Source of the DNA: Micropruina sonneratiae
Lineage (GTDB): Bacteria; Actinomycetota; Actinomycetes; Propionibacteriales; Propionibacteriaceae
Direction: 5' to 3'
NCBI RefSeq assembly: GCF_025972045.1
Contig: NZ_JAPDHX010000002.1
Location: 124,001-188,000, forward strand
DNA length: 64,000 nt
Under the pieces are notes generated by a model. That model did not search any database. It worked only from the letters and a program-made list of their open reading frames with translations, and was not told where the DNA came from. The number at the start of each line of letters is the position of its first letter. Positions within the stretch are counted from its first letter, which is position 1. A program made the translations under genes and the position numbers. Positions 38,746 to 50,304 of the stretch are shown here, in pieces.

Positions 38746-38940
38746 ATGGAGGGGCGAGACGGCATCGATCAGGGCCTACGGGTGCTGAGCTACCTGCTCG
38801 CTGGACCGCTCTTCTACGGCTTCCTCGGGTGGCTCGCCGACAACTGGTTGCACACCTATCCGTTGTGGATGGTGATCGGCATCGTCGTCGGCATGGCGCT
38901 CGGGGTGTACATGGTGGTGAAGAGGTACGGACGACCGTGA
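38746..38940 (+). CDS. AtpZ/AtpI-family small membrane protein
   Basis: 64 residues, two helices (GLRVLSYLLAGPLFYGFLGW and YPLWMVIGIVVGMALGVYMV) joined by a short polar loop, the layout of the ATPase_gene1/AtpZ family that partners AtpI. ATG at 38746, 20 bases before atpB. Confidence 0.7.
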   Translation: MEGRDGIDQGLRVLSYLLAGPLFYGFLGWLADNWLHTYPLWMVIGIVVGMALGVYMVVKRYGRP

Positions 38941-38959
38941 TGTCGAACCAGGAGGTGCG

Positions 38960-39775
38960 ATGGGCCGGCTAGGCCTGATCATCCCGATGGAGGGCGGTGG
39001 CGAAGGCGACGCCCACCACTGGCCCCCCGGAGTGCACAGCTTCGACCCCAAGCCGTTGTTCCCCGACGCCGGCATGGATTGGTTGAACACCTATCTGCTG
39101 CAGGCCGTCATCGGTGCGCTGATCGTCATCCTGCTGTGGCTGTGGTTCGCCAAGGATCAGAAGATCGTGCCCGGCTTCAAGCAGTGGATCGGCGAGCAGC
39201 TGTACAACCTGATCCGCAACGGCATCGGACGCGACGCGCTCGGCCCCGACTACCACAAGTACACCCCGTACCTGGTAGCGCTGTTCTCGTTCATCCTGGT
39301 CAACAACCTGTTCGGCCAGTTCTTCCTGAGCATGTTCCCGACATTCTCGCGGGTCGGCTACGCCTACGGCCTGGCGCTGTTGAGCTTCATCCTCTACAAC
39401 GCCGCCGGCATCGCCAAGCACGGCCTCGGCAGCTACCTGAAGCTGATGACGATGCCCAAGGGCGTGCCGCCGCTGCTGTACATCATCATCATTCCGCTCG
39501 AGATCCTGTCGAACTTCATCGTCCGGCCGATCACGCTGGCGCTGCGACTCTTCGCCAACCTCTTCGCCGGTCACCTCGTGGTGATCGTGTTCGTCGTCGG
39601 CGGCTCGATGCTGCTCGAGAGCGCGAGCGTGCTGTACAAGGTCGCCGGCGGCGCGTCGCTGCTGATGGCCTTCCCGATCTTCGGCCTGGAGCTGTTCATC
39701 GGCGCCCTGCAGGCCTACATCTTCACGGTGCTGACGGCGCAGTATGTGGCGTCCTCCATCGCCGACGACCACTGA
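38960..39775 (+). CDS. atpB: F1Fo ATP synthase subunit a
   Basis: 271 residues, five to six helices. The helix LSNFIVRPITLALRLFANLF contains the essential Arg facing the c-ring, and FGLELFIGALQAYIFTVLTA holds the half-channel residues. RBS AGGAGGTG. It carries protons between the membrane sides and the c-ring. First structural gene of atpBEFHAGDC. Confidence 0.96.
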   Translation: MGRLGLIIPMEGGGEGDAHHWPPGVHSFDPKPLFPDAGMDWLNTYLLQAVIGALIVILLWLWFAKDQKIVPGFKQWIGEQLYNLIRNGIGRDALGPDYHKYTPYLVALFSFILVNNLFGQFFLSMFPTFSRVGYAYGLALLSFILYNAAGIAKHGLGSYLKLMTMPKGVPPLLYIIIIPLEILSNFIVRPITLALRLFANLFAGHLVVIVFVVGGSMLLESASVLYKVAGGASLLMAFPIFGLELFIGALQAYIFTVLTAQYVASSIADDH

Positions 39776-39823
39776 CCCATCTGCAACACAACCGACCTGG
39801 ACAACCCTCCGAAAGGAAACGCA

Positions 39824-40048
39824 ATGCTCCCCATCATGGAGATCACCGGCTCGCTCAACATGGTCGGCTACGGCCTGGCCACGATCGGCCCAGGCATCGG
39901 CGTCGCCATGGTGTTCGCGGCCGTGATCAACGGCACCGCCCGCCAGCCCGAGGCCCGTGGCGCCCTGATGAGCACCGCCTGGATCGGCTTCGCCGTGGTT
40001 GAGGCGCTGGCCATCATCGGTATCGCGCTCGCCTTCGCCATTCAGTGA
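39824..40048 (+). CDS. atpE: F1Fo ATP synthase subunit c
   Basis: 74 residues, a two-helix hairpin. [20 protein letters not shown], the [11 protein letters not shown] polar loop and [19 protein letters not shown] with the ion-binding Glu. The residues around the Glu do not show the Na+ signature, so protons are the expected ion. RBS GAAAGGAAAC. This is the target position of diarylquinolines in mycobacteria. Confidence 0.96.
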   Translation: MLPIMEITGSLNMVGYGLATIGPGIGVAMVFAAVINGTARQPEARGALMSTAWIGFAVVEALAIIGIALAFAIQ

Positions 40049-40062
40049 TCGGAACAGTCGCG

Positions 40063-40596
40063 ATGACCACGATTCTGGAGATCGACCTGGGGCCGCTGCT
40101 CCCGGCGTTCCCCGAGTTCGTCGCCGGCATCGTCCTGTTCGGCATCATCTGGTTCGTCCTGGCCAAGAAGGTCGTTCCCGCCTTCGAGAAGACCTACGAG
40201 GAGCGGGCGGCGGCCATTCAGGGCGGCATCGAGAAGGCCGAGCACGCCCAGGCCGAGGCCGCCGCTGCGCTCGAGGAGTACCGCGAGCAGCTCGCCGGTG
40301 CGCGCGACGAGGCCAGTAGCATCCGTGAGGAGGCCAAGGCGCAGGGTGCCCAGATCATCGCCGAGATGCGCGCCAAGGCCCAGGAGGAGTCCGACCGGCT
40401 GATCGCCCAGGCCAAAGCCCAGATCGAGGCCGAACGCGCCCAGGCGGTGCAGCAGTTGCGCGGCGAGGTCGGCGGTCTGGCCACCACGTTGGCCGGCAAG
40501 ATCGTCGGTGAGTCGCTGGACGACGATGAGCGTGCCCGACGCACGGTCGACCGGTTCATCGCCGACCTCGAGGCGAACGACACGGAGCGGGTATGA
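40063..40596 (+). CDS. atpF: F1Fo ATP synthase subunit b
   Basis: 177 residues from the ATG at 40063; a GTG at 40045 overlapping the atpE stop would add six. One N-terminal helix (FVAGIVLFGIIWFVLAKKVV) then a long charged coiled coil (EKAEHAQAEAAAALEEYREQ). It is the peripheral stalk linking subunit a to delta. Stop overlaps atpH by four bases. Confidence 0.94.
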   Translation: MTTILEIDLGPLLPAFPEFVAGIVLFGIIWFVLAKKVVPAFEKTYEERAAAIQGGIEKAEHAQAEAAAALEEYREQLAGARDEASSIREEAKAQGAQIIAEMRAKAQEESDRLIAQAKAQIEAERAQAVQQLRGEVGGLATTLAGKIVGESLDDDERARRTVDRFIADLEANDTERV

Positions 40597-41387
40597 GCAG
40601 CACGCACGAGGCCCGGCTGGGTGAACTGGATGGGGTGCTGACGCAGCAGCAGATCACCCCGGAACTGGGCGAGGAACTGTTCGCCCTGGTCGACCTGCTC
40701 GACTCCAACCCGGCCCTGCGTCGTGCCCTGACCGACACCGGGGCGGAGACCTCCGCCCGCGAGGCTCTGGTCGACGCACTGTTCGGCCAGCGGATCTCTG
40801 CCGGTTCCCGCGCCGTGTTCGCCGCCGCCGTGGCGCAGCGGTGGGGGAGTACCTCGGCGCTGTCCGCGGCGCTCGAGCGGCAGGGCGTCCGGGCGGTGCT
40901 GGCCACCGCGCAGCAGGCCGGCACCCTCGACAACGTGCAGGACGAGCTGTTCCGTTTCGAGCGGCTGGTGGCGGCCGACCGTGGGCTGCAGGCGGCGCTG
41001 AGCGACCGCACCGCACCACTGGAGACCCGGCGCCAACTCGTCGACGACCTGCTCGCGACGCGTGCGGACGCCGCGACCACCTACCTGGCCAAGCGGGCGG
41101 TGGCGGCGCGGCGGCGCAGTTTCGAGCTGACGATCGACGAGTACCTCACCCTGGCGGCCGCGCTGCGGCAGCGGGCGGTCGCGCACGTGGTGGTGGCCCG
41201 GCCATTGACCGACGAGCAGGCCCAGCGGCTGGTCGAGGTGCTCGGCCGACAGGTGGGTCGCGAGGTGACCCTGCAGGTCGAGGTCGATCCCCACGTGGTC
41301 GGCGGCGTCCGGGTGACCGTCGGCGACGAAATCATCGACGGCACCGTTGCCGGCCGGCTCGAGCACGCCCGCCGTCAGCTCAGCTGA
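40593..41387 (+). CDS. atpH: F1Fo ATP synthase subunit delta
   Basis: 264 residues, longer than the ~177 of E. coli, as usual for actinobacteria. The C-terminal half has the OSCP signature (ARPLTDEQAQRLVEVLGRQV, then VDPHVVGGVRVTVGDEIIDG). It is not fused to a b-type subunit, unlike mycobacterial AtpFH. Connects the stalk to the top of F1. Confidence 0.94.
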   Translation: MSSTHEARLGELDGVLTQQQITPELGEELFALVDLLDSNPALRRALTDTGAETSAREALVDALFGQRISAGSRAVFAAAVAQRWGSTSALSAALERQGVRAVLATAQQAGTLDNVQDELFRFERLVAADRGLQAALSDRTAPLETRRQLVDDLLATRADAATTYLAKRAVAARRRSFELTIDEYLTLAAALRQRAVAHVVVARPLTDEQAQRLVEVLGRQVGREVTLQVEVDPHVVGGVRVTVGDEIIDGTVAGRLEHARRQLS

Positions 41388-41428
41388 CCGACATCCACAG
41401 CAACGAAGAACAGGACTAAGGACCAACA

Positions 41429-43066
41429 ATGGCGGAACTGACTATTCGTCCCGACGAGATCCGGGAAGCCCTGGAGAAGTTCGTGGCGACCTTCTCCAGC
41501 GACACCGCCGGCCGCGAGGAGCTCGGCACCGTGGTGGTATCGGGTGACGGCATCGCCAAGGTGGAGGGCCTGCCCTCCTGCATGGCCAACGAGCTGCTCG
41601 AGTTCGAGAACGGCACCCAGGGCATCGCGCTGAACCTCGACGTGCGCGAGATCGGCGTCGTGGTGCTGGGTGACTCCGAGGGCATCGAAGAGGGCCAGAC
41701 GGTCAAGCGCACCGGCGAGATCCTGTCGGTGCCGGTCGGCGACGGCTACCTGGGTCGCGTGGTCGACGCAATGGGCCAGCCCATTGACGGGCTGGGCGAG
41801 ATCAGCGGGCTCGGCGAGCGTCGCCCGCTGGAGTTGCAGGCTGCGGGCGTGATGGACCGGCAGAGCGTCAAGGAGCCGCTGCAGACCGGCATCAAGGCCA
41901 TCGACTCAATGACTCCGATCGGCCGCGGGCAGCGCCAGTTGATCATCGGCGACCGCAAGACCGGCAAGACCGCGATCGCCATCGACACGATCATCAACCA
42001 GAAGGCGTTCTGGGAGACCGGCGACCCCAGCAAGCAGGTGCGCTGCATCTACGTGGCGATCGGCCAGAAGGGCTCCACGATCGCCTCGCTGAAGAGTGTG
42101 CTGGAAGAGGCCGGCGCGATGGAGTACACGACGATCGTGCACTCCCCGGCGTCCGACCCGGCGGGCTTCAAGTACATCGCCCCCTACACCGGCTCGGCCA
42201 TCGGCCAGCACTGGATGTACGGCGGCAAGCACGTGCTGATCGTGTTCGACGACCTGACCAAGCAGGCCGAGGCGTACCGCGCGATGTCGCTGCTGCTGCG
42301 CCGGCCGCCGGGCCGTGAGGCCTACCCGGGCGACGTGTTCTACCTGCACAGCCGCCTGCTGGAGCGCTGCGCGAAGCTCTCCGACGAGCTGGGTGGCGGG
42401 TCGATGACCGGCCTGCCGGTGATCGAGACCAAGGCCAACGACGTGTCGGCCTACATTCCTACCAACGTGATCTCGATCACCGACGGCCAGATCTTCCTGC
42501 AGTCCGACCTGTTCAACGCCAACCAGCGGCCGGCCATCGACGTCGGCATCTCGGTCTCCCGAGTCGGTGGCGACGCGCAGATCAAGGCGATGAAGAAGGT
42601 GGCCGGCACGTTGAAGATCGGACTGGCGCAGTACCGCGACATGCAGGCCTTCGCGATGTTCGCCTCCGACCTGGACGCCACCTCGCGCCGTCAGCTCGAG
42701 CGTGGCGCGCGGCTCACCGAGTTGCTGCGCCAGCCCCAGTACTCGCCGTTCCCGGTCGCCGACCAGGTGATCAGCGTCTGGGCGGGTACGAACGGCTACT
42801 TCGACGACGTGCCGGTCAGTGACGTGCTGCGCTTCGAGAGCGAGCTGCTCGACCACCTGCGGCGGCACACCGACATCCTCAGCACGATCGCCGAGACGGG
42901 CGCCTGGGACGACGACACCGCCAACGCCGTGGGCAAGGCGATCGACGACTTCAAGAGGCAGTTCCGCACCTCGGACGGCGACGACCTCGGGGCCGACGAG
43001 AAGGGGCACCGGCCGTTGGAGGACGAGGAGATCGGCGTCGAGACGATCGAGACCAAGAAGGACTGA
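41429..43066 (+). CDS. atpA: F1Fo ATP synthase subunit alpha
   Basis: 545 residues. P-loop [47 protein letters not shown] and the arginine finger region [22 protein letters not shown]-terminal extension beyond the E. coli length (513) ends in a charged tail, as in mycobacteria where it limits ATP hydrolysis. Non-catalytic nucleotide-binding subunit of F1. Confidence 0.97.
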   Translation: MAELTIRPDEIREALEKFVATFSSDTAGREELGTVVVSGDGIAKVEGLPSCMANELLEFENGTQGIALNLDVREIGVVVLGDSEGIEEGQTVKRTGEILSVPVGDGYLGRVVDAMGQPIDGLGEISGLGERRPLELQAAGVMDRQSVKEPLQTGIKAIDSMTPIGRGQRQLIIGDRKTGKTAIAIDTIINQKAFWETGDPSKQVRCIYVAIGQKGSTIASLKSVLEEAGAMEYTTIVHSPASDPAGFKYIAPYTGSAIGQHWMYGGKHVLIVFDDLTKQAEAYRAMSLLLRRPPGREAYPGDVFYLHSRLLERCAKLSDELGGGSMTGLPVIETKANDVSAYIPTNVISITDGQIFLQSDLFNANQRPAIDVGISVSRVGGDAQIKAMKKVAGTLKIGLAQYRDMQAFAMFASDLDATSRRQLERGARLTELLRQPQYSPFPVADQVISVWAGTNGYFDDVPVSDVLRFESELLDHLRRHTDILSTIAETGAWDDDTANAVGKAIDDFKRQFRTSDGDDLGADEKGHRPLEDEEIGVETIETKKD

Positions 43067-43069
43067 TCG

Positions 43070-45458
<2,389 letters not shown>

Positions 45459-45460
45459 TC

Positions 45461-45877
45461 GTGGCCGAAGGCGACGTCCTGTTCGTCGATGTGGTGGCCG
45501 CCGACCGCCGGGTGTGGGAAGGCGACGCCCTGTCCTTCATCGCCCGCACCACCGAGGGCGACATCGGCATCATGGCCAACCATGAGCCGTTCCTGGCCGT
45601 GCTCGTCCCGTGCGCGGCGGAGGTGCTCACGCCCGACGGCAAACGTGAGGTGATCGCGATCGACGGCGGCTTCCTGTCGGTGGCCGACAACCGCGTCTCG
45701 GTGCTGAGCCAGTACGGCAGGCTGGCGCACGAGATCTCCCTGGACGAGGCGGAGCATGAGTTCCGCGAGGCCGAGAAGAAGCTCGAGCAGGGCGACACCA
45801 GCGAGACCAACCGACACCATCATGATCGGGCCCAGGCGCAACTCGCCGCGGCTCGGAAGGCCCATCAGGTCGACTGA
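45461..45877 (+). CDS. atpC: F1Fo ATP synthase subunit epsilon
   Basis: 138 residues from a GTG two bases after atpD. Beta-sandwich (VVAADRRVWEGDALSFIART, GDIGIMANHEPFLAVLVP) and a C-terminal helical hairpin with a HHHD-rich turn (ETNRHHHDRAQAQLAAARKA). Couples gamma rotation and inhibits ATP hydrolysis. Last gene of the synthase operon. Confidence 0.95.
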   Translation: MAEGDVLFVDVVAADRRVWEGDALSFIARTTEGDIGIMANHEPFLAVLVPCAAEVLTPDGKREVIAIDGGFLSVADNRVSVLSQYGRLAHEISLDEAEHEFREAEKKLEQGDTSETNRHHHDRAQAQLAAARKAHQVD

Positions 45878-45903
45878 GCGCCGCGGCGGACGGGGAGTAG
45901 AGC

Positions 45904-46362
45904 ATGGACGTGATCGGCACCGTCGAGGCGGTGCTGATCGTCCTTTTCGTCCTCGCCCTGGTAGCAGTTGGCTGGCTGTGGCTGCGCCGCCGCTGGCTCT
46001 CCCGCGCGGGTGGCGCGTTCGCGTGTAGCCTGCGCCGGACCCGCCGGACTCCGGGCGCCCGTTGGGTGCTCGGAGTCGCTCGTTATCGCTACCAGGAACT
46101 GCAGTGGTTTCCGGCCTTCTCGCTGTCGCTGTGGCCGACGCTGCGCTTCGATCGGGGCGCGGTGCGCGCCGGCAGCCAGCGGACGCCCGACCCCGATGAG
46201 GCCGTCGACCTGCTGCAGGGCCAACGCATCCTCGGGCTGCACGGCACCGCCGACGGCGTCGAACTCGCCATGTCCCCGGACTCGCTGACGGGCCTGCTCA
46301 GCTGGCTCGAGGCGTCCCCGCCGGGGATGCGCTACCGGCTCTCACCGACCTCCCCGGACTAG
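45904..46362 (+). CDS. DUF2550 membrane-anchored protein
   Basis: 152 residues: one N-terminal helix (AVLIVLFVLALVAVGWLWLR) and a compact domain with GGAFACSLRRTRRTPGARWV and RYRYQELQWFPAFSLSLWP, characteristic of DUF2550. M. tuberculosis Rv1312 has the same place after atpC. Function unknown; it resembles PH-like domains. A 32-bp repeat follows the stop. Confidence 0.85.
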   Translation: MDVIGTVEAVLIVLFVLALVAVGWLWLRRRWLSRAGGAFACSLRRTRRTPGARWVLGVARYRYQELQWFPAFSLSLWPTLRFDRGAVRAGSQRTPDPDEAVDLLQGQRILGLHGTADGVELAMSPDSLTGLLSWLEASPPGMRYRLSPTSPD

Positions 46363-46378
46363 CCCGTTCGGGGCCGCC

Positions 46379-46410
46379 GGCCTGAAATGGGGACGGTTCC
46401 TTTTCAGGCC
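46379..46410. repeat. 32-bp palindrome-ended repeat, copy D
   Basis: A full copy with core GGGGACGGTTCC, orientation opposite to copies B and C. It lies between the convergent DUF2550 and cobalamin adenosyltransferase genes. Confidence 0.88.
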
Positions 46411-46461
46411 GCCCCGCGGCGGGTCGCTCGGCGACCGCGCCCGTCACTCCCGCGGGGGCGC

Positions 46462-47118
46462 TCAGTCGGCGTCCGACTCCTCGTTGACCTGCTCGGCGCG
46501 CCGCCGGCGCTTGGCCGCCTTCGGCTCGGCCGGGGCACGGTCGGTGCCCGGCACCCAGAGCACGTCGCCGACCTCGGTGTTGGCGACCCTGGCGGCCAGG
46601 AACAACAGGTCGGACAGCCGGTTGAGATACGTGATCGCCAGCGGGTTCAGCCCGCCCTCGACGTCGAGGCCGTGCGCCTCCGCCGCGCGCCACGCCGTCC
46701 GCTCGGCACGCCGCACGATCGTGCGCGCCACGTGCAGCTGGGCCGCGGTCTGGGTGCCGCCTGGCAGGATAAACGAATCCAGCTTGCCCACCTGTGACGA
46801 GTACTCGTCGCACCAGCCCTCGAGCCGGTCGATGGAGGCCTGGATGATCCGCAGCGGCTCCCAGGGCGGGTTCTCGGCGAGGGGGGTGGACAGGTCGGCC
46901 CCCAGGTCGAACAGCTCGTTCTGGATCAGCCGCAGGGCGTCCTGCAGGTCGGTCGGGAGGTCGCCGCGGGCGGTCGCCACGCCCAGCACCGCGTTCGCCT
47001 CGTCCACCTGCCCGTAGGCCTCGACCCGCAGGTCGGTCTTGGCGGCCAGTGACATGTCCGACAGCCGGGTCTTGCCGTGGTCTCCGGTGCGCGTGTAGAT
47101 CTTCGTCAGGTGGACCAT
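46462..47118 (-). CDS. PduO-type cob(I)yrinic acid a,c-diamide / cobalamin adenosyltransferase
   Basis: 218 residues. KIYTRTGDHGKTRLSDMS (ATP loop), VEAYGQVDEANAVLGVA, IVRRAERTAWRAAEAHGLDV and YLNRLSDLLFLAARVANTEV are the PduO hallmarks. It attaches adenosyl to cobalamin, giving coenzyme B12 for methylmalonyl-CoA mutase; the epimerase of the same pathway is at 51578. A basic Lys/Arg-rich tail (KAAKRRRRAEQ) is added. Matches Rv1314c by position. Confidence 0.9.
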   Translation of the reverse strand: MVHLTKIYTRTGDHGKTRLSDMSLAAKTDLRVEAYGQVDEANAVLGVATARGDLPTDLQDALRLIQNELFDLGADLSTPLAENPPWEPLRIIQASIDRLEGWCDEYSSQVGKLDSFILPGGTQTAAQLHVARTIVRRAERTAWRAAEAHGLDVEGGLNPLAITYLNRLSDLLFLAARVANTEVGDVLWVPGTDRAPAEPKAAKRRRRAEQVNEESDAD

Positions 47119-47170
47119 GCGGCCAGCCTATCGACTGCGGCAGGCGCCCGCCGGGCCGGACGGCGACGGC

Positions 47171-47968
47171 TCAGCCGTCCAGGAACGCCGTCAGTTCGGC
47201 GGTGAGTTCCCGTGGCGAATCGGCGTGCACCCAATGGCCGGCGCCGGGGATCCACACCTGCTTCGTCGCCGGGAACAGCCGCAGCATGGCGGCACGATGC
47301 TCCTCGCGCAGATAGGGCGAGTTCTCGCCGCCCACCCACAGCACCGGCCCCGGGTAGCTCACCTCGCCCACATCGGGCCAGCCCGCCACGGCGTCCAACT
47401 CGGCGCCCAGCAGGTCCAGGTTCAGTTCCCACCGCCACTCGTTGCGCTGGCCCGGCGCCCGGGTCAGCTTCAGGTTCTGCAGCAGGAACTGTCGCACCGC
47501 CGCGTCGGGGACGTCGGCGGCCAGGATGCGGTCGGCGTCCGAGCGACGCTCCAGGGCGGTCAGGTCGAGGGCCCGCATCGCCGCCACCAGCGGCACATTG
47601 GCCTCGACACCGGCCGAGAAGTCCGGGGCGATGTCGACCACGACCAGCGAGCGGACCAGCTCGGGATGCTGCAACGCCAGCAGCATCGCCACCTTGCCGC
47701 CCATGGAGTGCCCGATGACACAGACCCTGGCGGCGCTGCCCAGCCGCAGCCGCAGCTCGCTCGCCACCTCGTCGGCCATCGCTGCGTAGTCGAAGCGGTC
47801 CGTCCAGGGTGAGCGGCCGTGGTCGGGCAGGTCGAACAGCACGCTGGTGTGGCCGTCGTCGGCGAGCGCGCGGGCGATGCCCGCCCAGTTCTTGCCCCGC
47901 CCGAACAGTCCGTGCAGGAAGACGACATCGGGACGCCCGTCGCCGATCAGCTGGGTGAACAGGCCCAT
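47171..47968 (-). CDS. Alpha/beta-fold hydrolase (YbfF-like esterase)
   Basis: 265 residues from the ATG at 47968 (CAGGAGGCGCTG). VFLHGLFGRGKNWAGIARAL at the oxyanion end, nucleophile elbow GHSMGGKVAMLLAL with Ser, PDHGRSPWTD, and the late GAGHWVHADSP with the catalytic His. This pattern fits YbfF-type acyl esterases; substrate unknown. It shares one base with the stop of the upstream zinc-ribbon gene. Confidence 0.82.
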   Translation of the reverse strand: MGLFTQLIGDGRPDVVFLHGLFGRGKNWAGIARALADDGHTSVLFDLPDHGRSPWTDRFDYAAMADEVASELRLRLGSAARVCVIGHSMGGKVAMLLALQHPELVRSLVVVDIAPDFSAGVEANVPLVAAMRALDLTALERRSDADRILAADVPDAAVRQFLLQNLKLTRAPGQRNEWRWELNLDLLGAELDAVAGWPDVGEVSYPGPVLWVGGENSPYLREEHRAAMLRLFPATKQVWIPGAGHWVHADSPRELTAELTAFLDG

Positions 47969-48240
47969 CAGCGCCTCCTGTTCCAGCACGAGGTGTGCCA
48001 ATGGCGGCGCTCGTCGACGGCACGGGCCGAGCCGAGCGACGGGACGTGCGGCCACACCACCACGTGCGGGGTGCCGACCGCGATCACCCGCTGGCAGCCC
48101 GGGCAGCGGTACTCCTTGACGGCGGACTGGCCCGGCATCGACTGGGTCATCCAACGGCCGTCGATCTTGTCCACCGCGGCAGCGTGCGACGACGACAGCG
48201 GGCGCGGTGGGCGCAGGTGTTTGCTGGGTCGTTTGGGCAC
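47968..48240 (-). CDS. Actinobacterial zinc-ribbon-like protein, unknown function
   Basis: 90 residues. [20 protein letters not shown] and [14 protein letters not shown] supply Cys-Cys and His/Cys, a likely zinc site. Similar short proteins are common in Streptomyces, sometimes labelled ATP/GTP-binding without clear reason. Divergent from nucS (56 bases between starts) and coupled to the hydrolase, TGATG. Confidence 0.65.
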   Translation of the reverse strand: MPKRPSKHLRPPRPLSSSHAAAVDKIDGRWMTQSMPGQSAVKEYRCPGCQRVIAVGTPHVVVWPHVPSLGSARAVDERRHWHTSCWNRRR

Positions 48241-48296
48241 GTCCCAGAGCCTATCGCCCGAGCCCGGGTCGGTTCCGCATCGGCTACGGTGGCCGG

Positions 48297-48977
48297 GTGC
48301 GTCTGCTCGTTGCCCGCTGCCAGGTCGACTACGCCGGACGGCTCACCGCCCACCTGCCGCTGGCCACCCGGCTGATCCTGGCCAAGGCGGACGGCTCGGT
48401 GTCGATCCATGCCGACGACCGGGCCTACAAACCCCTGAACTGGATGAATCCGCCGTGCACGCTGACCGTGACCGTGCCCGAGGACTCCGACTTCACCGAA
48501 CTGTGGGAACTGCGCAACAAGGACGACGACACGTTGCTGATCTCGATCGCCGAAGTGCTGCACGACTCGTCCCATGAGCTCGGCGTCGACCCCGGCCTGG
48601 TCAAGGACGGTGTGGAGGCGCACCTGCAGGCACTGCTGGCCGAGCACCCGGAGACCTTCGGCCAGGGCTGGTCGCTCGTTCAGCGGGAGTACTTCACCCC
48701 GATCGGCCCGGTCGACCTGCTGTTCCGCGACGACCGGGGCTCCTACGTGGCCGTCGAGGTGAAGCGACGCGGCGAGATCGACGGTGTCGAGCAGCTGACC
48801 CGCTACCTGAGCCTGATGAACGCCGACCCGCTGCTGGCGCCGGTGCGTGGCGTGTTCGCCGCCCAACTGATCAAGCCGCAGGCCCGGACCCTTGCCGGCA
48901 CCCGCGACATCTCGTGCGTGACCGTCGACTACGACCTGCTGCGCGGCTTGGACAACGCCGAGGACCGGCTGTTCTGA
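48297..48977 (+). CDS. nucS: Endonuclease NucS, non-canonical mismatch repair
   Basis: 226 residues from the GTG at 48297. N-terminal DNA-binding domain ([20 protein letters not shown]), RecB-like nuclease core with [20 protein letters not shown] and the [15 protein letters not shown] motif, and a C-terminal DRLF, the beta-clamp binding tail. NucS cuts both strands at G-T, G-G and T-T mismatches in actinobacteria that lack MutS/MutL. Rv1321 has the same neighbourhood. Confidence 0.95.
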   Translation: MRLLVARCQVDYAGRLTAHLPLATRLILAKADGSVSIHADDRAYKPLNWMNPPCTLTVTVPEDSDFTELWELRNKDDDTLLISIAEVLHDSSHELGVDPGLVKDGVEAHLQALLAEHPETFGQGWSLVQREYFTPIGPVDLLFRDDRGSYVAVEVKRRGEIDGVEQLTRYLSLMNADPLLAPVRGVFAAQLIKPQARTLAGTRDISCVTVDYDLLRGLDNAEDRLF

Positions 48978-49062
48978 GGCTGGACGGCGCTGTAGCCGAC
49001 CGGGGCAGTGCTGCATGGAGAAGCGGTGGGCACGAGGGCGCGTTGCGCAACCCGACACCGCC

Positions 49063-50301
49063 TCAGCGGCGGTTGAGCGCCGGGACCAGCACCTCGCGGT
49101 AGAGCAGCATCAGCGCGGCCATGGAGGGGATCGCCAGCAGCGCGCCCAGCAGCCCGTACAGCACGCCACCGGCCAGCGCCGCCAGGATCACCAGCGGCCC
49201 CGGCACGTTCACCGAGCGCTGGAAGACACGCGGCTGGATGAAGTAGTTGTCGATCTGCTGGTAGATCAGGAACCAGGCCAGGGTGATGAAGCCCTGGGTG
49301 GGCGAGAAGGTGAACGCGACGATCGAGACGATCACCATCGACACCGTCGAGCCGATCAGCGGGATGATCGCGCACAGCGCCACCACCACGGCCAGCGCCA
49401 GCGCGTACTGGCCCATCCCGACGATGTTCAAGAACAGGTAGGCGGCCGTCGTCGAACAGGTGATCACGATGAACAGCCCCGTGACGTAGCCGCCGATGCG
49501 GCTGAACATCTCGTTGGCCAGATATCGGACCCTCGGACGCCGCGACGCGGGCGCCAGTTCGAACAGGGCGTCCTTGAAGGTGGGCATGGACGCCAGCAGG
49601 TAGATCACCAGCACGATCGTCACGATCGTGCTGAGGACGATGTTGACCACCACCTGCCCGGCGCCCCACAGACCGCCGAAAAGGGTGGTGAGCAACTCGC
49701 CCGAGGTGAGGAACGAACTCACGCGTTGGATGATCCCGTAGCGGGCGTCCAGGTCGGCGATCTGCGGGTTGTCGCGCAGTTCGTCGAGCAGGGCGGGCGC
49801 GTTCAGCAGCAGGCGGTTGATCTGTTCGGTCGCCACCGGCAGGATCGCCCAGATCGCCAGCGCCAGCAGGGCCAACCCGGCCAGGGCGACCAGCAGGACG
49901 GCCAGCCCCCGGCGCAGCCCCCGCTTGGCCAGGCCGTCGACCAGCGGGTTGAGGCCGAGAGCGAGATAGAGCGCCAACAGCACCAGCACCACGACCGACG
50001 CGATGCGGTACAGCCCGAACACCAGTCCGGCCGCGGTGAGTGCGCCCAGCGTGATGAAGAAGCCGATCGCGAACGGGCTGCGCCGGCCCAGGGTGATCTC
50101 ATGCCGCGGGCCGGCCCGGGTGGCCTCCGGATCGAGGTCGGCCGGTGTGGGCTGGGTGACCCGCCGCAGCCGATGCAGCCAGCCTCGCGGCCGGCCGGCC
50201 GGCGTCGGTGAGGATGCCGGCGGCCGTGCCGCATCGGGCGTCGCCGACGGCTGATCCGGAACCGCCGGGACGCCGCCCGCCTCGTCCGGTTGCGCGGTCA
50301 T
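49063..50301 (-). CDS. AI-2E-family transporter (PerM-like permease)
   Basis: 412 residues. A Pro/Ala-rich cytosolic N-terminus of ~75 residues, then about eight helices. Family pieces: YLALGLNPLVDGLAKRGLRR, LPVATEQINRLL, LVIYLLASMPTFKDALFELA, GQYALALAVVVALCAIIPLI GST and IYQQIDNYFIQPRVFQ, typical of the AI-2E/PerM family. Substrates of this family are mostly unknown despite its name. It ends convergently with nucS and follows the coiled-coil gene by 3 bases. Confidence 0.85.
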   Translation of the reverse strand: MTAQPDEAGGVPAVPDQPSATPDAARPPASSPTPAGRPRGWLHRLRRVTQPTPADLDPEATRAGPRHEITLGRRSPFAIGFFITLGALTAAGLVFGLYRIASVVVLVLLALYLALGLNPLVDGLAKRGLRRGLAVLLVALAGLALLALAIWAILPVATEQINRLLLNAPALLDELRDNPQIADLDARYGIIQRVSSFLTSGELLTTLFGGLWGAGQVVVNIVLSTIVTIVLVIYLLASMPTFKDALFELAPASRRPRVRYLANEMFSRIGGYVTGLFIVITCSTTAAYLFLNIVGMGQYALALAVVVALCAIIPLIGSTVSMVIVSIVAFTFSPTQGFITLAWFLIYQQIDNYFIQPRVFQRSVNVPGPLVILAALAGGVLYGLLGALLAIPSMAALMLLYREVLVPALNRR

Positions 50302-50304
50302 CGG